From positions 1-28,136 of the forward strand of contig JBCDBX010000014.1 in assembly GCA_039182865.1 (NCBI GenBank): DNA of 28,136 bases, written 5' to 3'. The DNA is from UBA1858 sp039182865. Its GTDB lineage: Bacteria; Pseudomonadota; Gammaproteobacteria; UBA4575. Below are positions 23,745 through 28,136 of this stretch, piece by piece. The translations under genes were made by a program, and so were the position numbers. The first letter of the stretch is position 1, and each line of letters starts with the position of its first letter. The notes under the pieces were generated by a model. The model did not search any database, was not told the origin of the DNA, and saw only the letters and a program-made list of their open reading frames with translations.

Positions 23745-25157
23745 TTGAGCAACGAAATCGTCATTCACTGGTTTAGGCAAGATTTACGTCTTGCGGATAA
23801 TCTATCTTTATCTGAAGCCGCTCAGCAAGGGTTAGTGCTTCCAATTTATATCTATGATGATGTCAATTCAAATGACTACGATCTTGGTGATGCAAGCAAA
23901 TGGTGGTTATATCATTCACTGATTAAGCTGAATGAATCTTTAAAAAATCATCTACTCATTTTCAAAGGTGACCCCAAAACTATATTATTAGATTTAATTG
24001 AAAAGTATGATGTAAAAGCCGTACATTGGAATAGGTGTTATGAGCCTTGGAGAATAGCTCGCGATGAGCTGATTAAGAAAAGCTTAAAAGAGCACAATAT
24101 CACTACTAAAAGTTTTAATGGATCTTTACTTTGCGAGCCATGGAATAACCTCAAAGCGGATGGAACACCCTACAAAGTATTTACACCCTTTTATAAAAAT
24201 GCATGTATTAAAGCAACCCCACCAAATCCTCCACTTCCAAAACCATTTAGAATCAAATATGCATCTGGCGATTCAAAAATTACACTTGATGATTTAAATT
24301 TTATTTCGAAAAATAAATGGCATGAAAAGTTAAATTGGAAAGTTGGTGAGGAAAATGCGCATAAACGCCTACTCAATTTTGTGGAAAATGGACTAACGAA
24401 TTATAAGAAGGGTAGGGATTTTCCATCGTTAGATAATGTTTCAAAGCTCTCACCACATCTTCATATCGGTGAGCTATCGCCTTCTCAAGTATGGTATGCA
24501 GCGAAAACAGTCCAAGAGTCTGATAGCCAAGAACATTTCCTTCGAGAACTCGGATGGCGTGAATTCTCTTATAATCTTTTGTATCACTTTCCTAGTTTGC
24601 CAAAGAGTAACTTACAAGCAAAATTCGATACTTTTCCTTGGTTAAAAAATCAAAAACGCCTGTCGGCCTGGCAAAGAGGTCAAACGGGTTATCCTTTAGT
24701 TGATGCAGGTATGCGACAACTTTGGCAAACCGGATATATGCATAATCGTGTTCGCATGGTGGTCGGTTCTTTCCTGGTGAAGAATTTATTAATTCATTGG
24801 CACGAAGGCGAGCGCTGGTTTTGGAATACCTTGCTTGATGCAGATCTTGCAAACAATAGTGCAAGTTGGCAATGGATTGCAGGTTGCGGTGCTGACGCAG
24901 CACCTTATTTTCGCGTTTTCAATCCTTGTATTCAGGGGCAAAAGTTTGATCCTGAGGGAGAGTATACTCGGAAATATGTGCCTGAACTCGCAAGTCTTTC
25001 GAGTAAGTATTTATTTAGTCCGTGGGAAGCGCCAAAAGATGTCTTGGATGAGGCGGGAGTCGTCTTGGGAAAATCTTATCCAAAACCGATTGTAGAAATG
25101 CAGCAATCTAGAAATCGCGCATTAGAAGCGTATAAGAAAATACAATCAATTAGCTAA
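23745..25157 (+). CDS. phrB: Deoxyribodipyrimidine photolyase (class I CPD)
   Basis: A 470-aa light-driven DNA repair enzyme. It begins at a TTG codon; the frame is closed by TAA at 23718-23720 and no ATG or GTG offers a better start, since IVIHWFRQDLRLADNLSL at residues 5-22 is the conserved family beginning. The antenna-binding alpha/beta domain covers about 1-135, the helical FAD domain about 210-450. Conserved pieces include FLRELGWREFSYNLL (266-280), TGYPLVDAGMRQLWQTGYMH (314-333) and DADLANNSASWQWIAGCGAD (366-385). The Asn in DADLANN suits a photolyase rather than a plant-type cryptochrome. The start has a poor ribosome binding site. A TGTACA repeat marks the promoter. Confidence 0.95.
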   Translation: MSNEIVIHWFRQDLRLADNLSLSEAAQQGLVLPIYIYDDVNSNDYDLGDASKWWLYHSLIKLNESLKNHLLIFKGDPKTILLDLIEKYDVKAVHWNRCYEPWRIARDELIKKSLKEHNITTKSFNGSLLCEPWNNLKADGTPYKVFTPFYKNACIKATPPNPPLPKPFRIKYASGDSKITLDDLNFISKNKWHEKLNWKVGEENAHKRLLNFVENGLTNYKKGRDFPSLDNVSKLSPHLHIGELSPSQVWYAAKTVQESDSQEHFLRELGWREFSYNLLYHFPSLPKSNLQAKFDTFPWLKNQKRLSAWQRGQTGYPLVDAGMRQLWQTGYMHNRVRMVVGSFLVKNLLIHWHEGERWFWNTLLDADLANNSASWQWIAGCGADAAPYFRVFNPCIQGQKFDPEGEYTRKYVPELASLSSKYLFSPWEAPKDVLDEAGVVLGKSYPKPIVEMQQSRNRALEAYKKIQSIS

Positions 25158-25187
25158 AGTAAACTTTTGTAATTCATTTATTCCAGC

Positions 25188-25886
25188 TTAACGGGATTTA
25201 AGTAGCTCAATAAGCGCATTTGCGACACCCGCTGAAGAAGCTGGGTTTTGACCTGTTATTAAATTTCCGTCTGTGACAATGTGTGCCTCGAAGTCATTTG
25301 TGCTAGAAAACGAAGCGCCACTATGGCTGAGCTCTGTCTCGAGCAATAATGGAACACTGTCCGTAAGACCGACAGCATCTTCCTCGCTATTGGTAAAGCC
25401 TGTAACATTTTTGTCTTTGATGATTAATTGTCCATCTTGATTGCGCGCATGCAAAAGTACGGCAGGCGCATGACAAACCGCGGATACTGGTTTTCCTTGT
25501 GACCAAAACGATTCGATTAGATCAATTGAATTCTTGTCAGTGACTAAATCCCATAATGGTCCATGTCCGCCAGGATAAAATATTGCATCAAAATTATCTG
25601 CTGATACCGCTGATAGCTTATTAGTATTAGCTAGTTGATCTCGAGCTTTGTCATCGGCTAAAAAGCGTTTGGTCGATTCAGTCTGAGAATTACTGGCCAA
25701 GCTTCTTGGATCAATGGGGGGTAATCCACCCATGGGTGAGGCTAAGGTAATACTGATACCAGCATCTAAAAATGTATAGTAAGGGGTAGTAAATTCTTCA
25801 AGCCAAAAACCAGTCTTTTCCCCGCTGTCTCCTAGTTGATCATGGGATGTCAGGACAATTAATACTGTTAAAACTTCTTTAGTCAT
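25188..25886 (-). CDS. DJ-1/PfpI family protein (Hsp31-like, class I glutamine amidotransferase-like)
   Basis: A 232-aa protein of the DJ-1/PfpI superfamily. The nucleophile is Cys138 in SAVCHAPAVLL, with His139 next to it, and Glu30 in TGFWLEEFTTPYYTF takes the conserved acid position. PGGHGPLWDL (105-114) forms the oxyanion part. The length and the N-terminal motif match the Hsp31/YDR533C group, whose members act as glyoxalase III (methylglyoxal to lactate) or stress chaperones. A GAGGTG element precedes the start. It is convergent with the photolyase gene, 30 nt apart, and appears to be transcribed alone. Confidence 0.92.
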   Translation of the reverse strand: MTKEVLTVLIVLTSHDQLGDSGEKTGFWLEEFTTPYYTFLDAGISITLASPMGGLPPIDPRSLASNSQTESTKRFLADDKARDQLANTNKLSAVSADNFDAIFYPGGHGPLWDLVTDKNSIDLIESFWSQGKPVSAVCHAPAVLLHARNQDGQLIIKDKNVTGFTNSEEDAVGLTDSVPLLLETELSHSGASFSSTNDFEAHIVTDGNLITGQNPASSAGVANALIELLKSR

Positions 25887-25927
25887 TTAATTAGCACCTC
25901 AATTAGACAGATGTTTTGGATCAAAAA

Positions 25928-26506
25928 TTAATGGAATCTATTTGTAACTGATTTACAAATGATTGCCCCAATTATTGGTAAAAGCCATCTTCCACCAGAC
26001 TCAAGAAATATTGCCCAGTTGACAACAAAAGGCGGGTCAATAAATCTATCGCTTATCCGCATTGCTTCTTCAAAAAACGCTGCCTGAATATGGCTCGTGA
26101 GTATACTAGCGACGCTTACTCCTAGAATTAGAAGCATAATAGGTATGCTGACGATAAGTAAATAAACGAGTTCTTTAGGCGCCACGTTTGGCCAAGATAA
26201 AAGTATTGTGTAGAGGATAACAACTGGGACAAGTGAGTGGACCAAATTAGTGCTTGCTACTAATTCTATTCCAGGCGGAGCGACTGCAATTGCATTTACA
26301 TAGATTATTGCTGTGGTGGTTATTTTGGTTTGAATGAGTGAGGAGAAACCGTCATTTGTAATAGTCAATGCGTTTGTATAGTTATATGCAAAAATATCAA
26401 GTAAGAATGTCAAGTATGGTAAGAAAGCAATTATAAAGTAGCGGCCAATAATAAGGAAAATTATTGACAACAAAGCCCAAACTATAACGACGCGAACTAT
26501 AAACAT
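25928..26506 (-). CDS. Exosortase H-associated membrane protein
   Basis: A 192-aa inner-membrane protein with hydrophobic segments at about 4-40, 92-107, 112-136 and 168-186, and a periplasmic-looking stretch (about 45-90) between the first and second. It follows the exosortase H gene by 17 nt, and such a partner protein is regularly encoded beside XrtH. The C-terminal segment VVNWAIFLESGGRWLLPIIG is, as far as I recall, the more conserved part. The role is unknown; help in substrate handling by the exosortase is the natural guess. The assignment relies strongly on the neighbour. Confidence 0.72.
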   Translation of the reverse strand: MFIVRVVIVWALLSIIFLIIGRYFIIAFLPYLTFLLDIFAYNYTNALTITNDGFSSLIQTKITTTAIIYVNAIAVAPPGIELVASTNLVHSLVPVVILYTILLSWPNVAPKELVYLLIVSIPIMLLILGVSVASILTSHIQAAFFEEAMRISDRFIDPPFVVNWAIFLESGGRWLLPIIGAIICKSVTNRFH

Positions 26507-26523
26507 ACTCTGTTAATTTTAGG

Positions 26524-27057
26524 TTAAGGTGAGGATTTATTTAAAACAATTTTGTTGGATTTTGCGATCCAAAAAGCGAAGAATAAAGCGCACAGGGCAA
26601 TAATAAATGTCGGTGCAAGATAGGTATGTGTCACTAGAAACCAGTCATATTGATACGCAACTATAAAATAAATTATTATTATTCTTGCTGTATTGACTAT
26701 GTATAGAAATAGAACGCCGGATACTATACCTATTATTTTGTTTTTAGTAGAGGTAGGAAACGCAAGAATAGCAGATACAAGGAGGAGCATGGTTCCAATA
26801 CCGTCGCAGCCACGCACTATCTCTAATATTGCTTTTGATGATACGAGTTTATTTTCTTCAGCTCTGACATTTTCATCAGTAAAGCCATTTATTATTTCAG
26901 TGCTGACAGATGCAATTCCATAGTGATAAACATAGTCGCGTAAGATATTTTCTGGTATGAAAAAATATAAAGTCTGCAATATTGAATAAATAAGGATAAA
27001 CAGAATAAGAAATTTTATTTCTTTCTTAGATATATTTTTTTTTGGCTTGGCTGGCAT
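26524..27057 (-). CDS. xrtH: Exosortase H (XrtH)
   Basis: A 177-aa polytopic membrane protease/transpeptidase of the exosortase family. The catalytic set is visible: Cys84 in EIVRGCDGIGTMLLL, Arg125 in FLYIVNTARIIIIYF and His144 in WFLVTHTYLAPTF. The short length and these motifs fit XrtH, whose targets carry a C-terminal IPTLxxWG-type (IPTL-CTERM) sorting signal. Exosortases cut this signal and attach or release the protein at the cell surface. It is the first gene of a two-gene operon with its associated membrane protein. No protein with such a sorting signal is encoded in this window. Confidence 0.88.
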   Translation of the reverse strand: MPAKPKKNISKKEIKFLILFILIYSILQTLYFFIPENILRDYVYHYGIASVSTEIINGFTDENVRAEENKLVSSKAILEIVRGCDGIGTMLLLVSAILAFPTSTKNKIIGIVSGVLFLYIVNTARIIIIYFIVAYQYDWFLVTHTYLAPTFIIALCALFFAFWIAKSNKIVLNKSSP

Positions 27058-27211
27058 CTGAGTTGATTCACGTGCATTAAAGTTATTGTCAGGTATTTGG
27101 ATTTGGTGAAGAAAACAAACTACTCAGACACCATATTCAGATGGTTCTATTCATAATTATATAAAAATTACTTTCCAATTATTTGAATTTTATCAAGAAT
27201 TTCAGGTCTAG

Positions 27212-27227
27212 ATGCAGAATTCTGCAT
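27212..27227. promoter_or_regulatory. 16-bp perfect palindrome upstream of exosortase H
   Basis: ATGCAGAATTCTGCAT is a perfect dyad about 155 nt upstream of the exosortase start. A run of seven T residues follows closely on the plus strand (27229-27235). It could be an operator for the exosortase operon or, read on the plus strand, a small terminator hairpin, though no plus-strand gene precedes it. Confidence 0.35.
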
Positions 27228-27467
27228 ATTTTTTTGCTAAATGCCTAGGGAAGTGCATTTATTGATTAGATTAAGTTCGATTCTAATATTGTACTACTTA
27301 AACTAAGCTTGAGAGATATATATCGTGCTAATAAATTCCACTCCCCGATAGGATTAATATTATCTTCGTTCTTCTAGAGGCACTAATAATAAATTGCTCT
27401 GATTTTTTAAGCTTTGAATTATAGAATGACTAATTTCGCTTGGTGATACACAATGTATTAATAGATG

Positions 27468-27498
27468 ACAAGGAGACGATTTCCCTTCGCCTCCTTGT
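27468..27498 (-). terminator. Hairpin downstream of hsp20, probable terminator
   Basis: A 12-position stem with one A.C mismatch (arms 27468-27479 and 27487-27498) and a 7-nt loop begins 18 nt after the hsp20 stop on the minus strand. The stem is GC-rich for this region. No T run follows in the minus direction, so the call rests on position and stem quality. Confidence 0.5.
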
Positions 27499-27515
27499 AA
27501 AATCATTTATTTTGA

Positions 27516-27965
27516 CTAATGCATATTGAGTACCTCAATCTTGCGTGTTTTTGCTTCAGCTTTCTTTCTAATGATGACTTGAAGTACACCATCTTTACTA
27601 CTTGCGGTAATATCATCAGTATCAGCGACATTTGGTAACACAAACTGGCGATGGAATATACCCATTGACCTTTCTAGTCGCGCCCGAGGCTGAACTGAAT
27701 TATTATCGGTAGAGAGTTTTGTTCTCTCTCCAGAAATTGTCAGAACATTGTTCTCTAGGCTTAGCTCGATCGAGTCAGTATTTATTCCGGGCATGTCTGC
27801 ATAAAGTTCGAATCTATCGGTAAACTCAAGTATATCCACCTGCGGTGACCACTCAGCCGTGGCTGATGTGGTGTCTTGTGAGTCTTGGTAGGCATCCTCC
27901 AGAAACCTATTCATCTGGTCTTGAAATCTATTTAACACGGGATGGATATCGTAACGCTGCATCAT
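27516..27965 (-). CDS. Small heat-shock protein, Hsp20/alpha-crystallin family
   Basis: A 149-aa ATP-independent holdase chaperone. The N-terminal arm (1-37) is short and Gln/Asp-rich. The alpha-crystallin domain spans about 38-140, beginning WSPQVDILEFTDRFELYADM and including PGINTDSIELSLENNVLTISGER and the closing SKDGVLQVIIRKK with the A-x-x-x-x-G-V-L pattern. The C-terminal tail ends KTRKIEVLNMH, where IEV is the I-x-V motif used in oligomer assembly. AGGAG stands 8 nt before the first of two adjacent ATG codons. I see no clear heat-shock (sigma-32) promoter in the short upstream stretch available. Confidence 0.95.
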   Translation of the reverse strand: MMQRYDIHPVLNRFQDQMNRFLEDAYQDSQDTTSATAEWSPQVDILEFTDRFELYADMPGINTDSIELSLENNVLTISGERTKLSTDNNSVQPRARLERSMGIFHRQFVLPNVADTDDITASSKDGVLQVIIRKKAEAKTRKIEVLNMH

Positions 27966-28054
27966 TTTTTTACTCCTAGTAGTTTTGGTTAGTGAAATTG
28001 TTTAACAACATGATTTAGTAATTCATGTGAGATGTTTAGCATCTGTTGCTAAAT

Positions 28055-28136
28055 CTACGGCAGAGCCGGCGCGCCTTGCGCCAATACATGCGTCGTCGCT
28101 CCCTTGAAGTCGAGGAAATGCGGGAGCGCCTCAGTG
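28055..28136 (-). CDS. Possible 3' end of a GC-rich gene running off the window
   Basis: The last 80 or so bases are strikingly GC-rich compared with everything before them. On the minus strand they give an open frame of 26 codons that ends with TAG at 28055-28057. A hairpin (arms 28035-28041 and 28047-28053, 5-nt loop) follows immediately, as at a gene end. The visible peptide ends HVLAQGAPALP. I do not recognise it. The plus strand is also open here (from ATG 28088), so strand and coding status are uncertain. Confidence 0.3.
   Translation of the reverse strand, partial: TEALPHFLDFKGATTHVLAQGAPALP

Larger units (their letters stand above)
27058..27515. other. 458-nt non-coding region between hsp20 and the exosortase operon
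   Basis: An AT-rich stretch between the hsp20 stop and the exosortase start, both on the minus strand. I find no credible ORF on either strand. It holds a 16-bp palindrome (27212-27227), a hairpin close to the hsp20 end (27468-27498) and presumably the exosortase promoter. A small RNA or an untranslated leader is possible but nothing recognisable supports one. Confidence 0.5.

Noticed and set aside
1..28136. CRISPR arrays, tRNA or rRNA genes, transposase genes
   Set aside because: No regularly spaced direct repeats, no cloverleaf-like sequence, and no transposase or integrase motif was seen in any frame.

Overview
This is about 28 kb of AT-rich bacterial DNA, densely packed and with a Gram-negative envelope toolkit: a tripartite efflux system with an outer-membrane lipoprotein, an NhaA antiporter, periplasmic proteins and an exosortase. 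The gene set (NhaR-type LysR regulator, KatG, Anbu, exosortase H, TspO, class I photolyase) fits a gammaproteobacterium, possibly aquatic or marine. No marker in the window fixes the genus. I see no tRNA, rRNA, CRISPR array, insertion sequence or prophage.

Left part (about 1-9900) concerns export and ion homeostasis. A 53-codon gene (168-329, +) faces a seven-gene minus-strand operon (6555 down to 375). In order of transcription the operon encodes an AI-2E/PerM-type permease, an outer-membrane efflux lipoprotein, an HlyD/EmrA-type adaptor, a DUF2955 (FUSC-like) pump, a two-TM potassium-channel-like protein, a four-TM protein of unknown function and a small cupin. Just upstream on the same strand is an NhaR-type LysR regulator. 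Divergent from it are a YfdX-like exported protein and a 36-codon membrane peptide. That pair ends in a strong terminator whose hairpin covers the stop codon of the convergent nhaA gene.

Middle part (about 10000-17500) holds an exported DUF3179 protein divergent from a zinc-less medium-chain dehydrogenase, a small putative exported protein, an SLC13-type transporter with two RCK_C domains, and katG.

The 17600-21800 section is an Anbu-type locus. The proteasome-like Anbu subunit is on the plus strand. A convergent minus-strand operon encodes a circularly permuted ATP-grasp enzyme, an alpha-E protein and a zinc-ribbon metallopeptidase. The 3' ends of anbu and the peptidase gene overlap by 74 nt.

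Right part (about 21900-28136) holds cytochrome b561, TspO, a putative molybdenum-carrier/SLOG protein, a photolyase with a TTG start and a TGTACA inverted repeat at its promoter, a DJ-1/PfpI protein, exosortase H with its membrane partner, and a small heat-shock protein. The last 80 bases are abruptly GC-rich and may be the 3' end of another minus-strand gene.

Most assignments rest on motifs and recalled family features read by eye. No database search was run.
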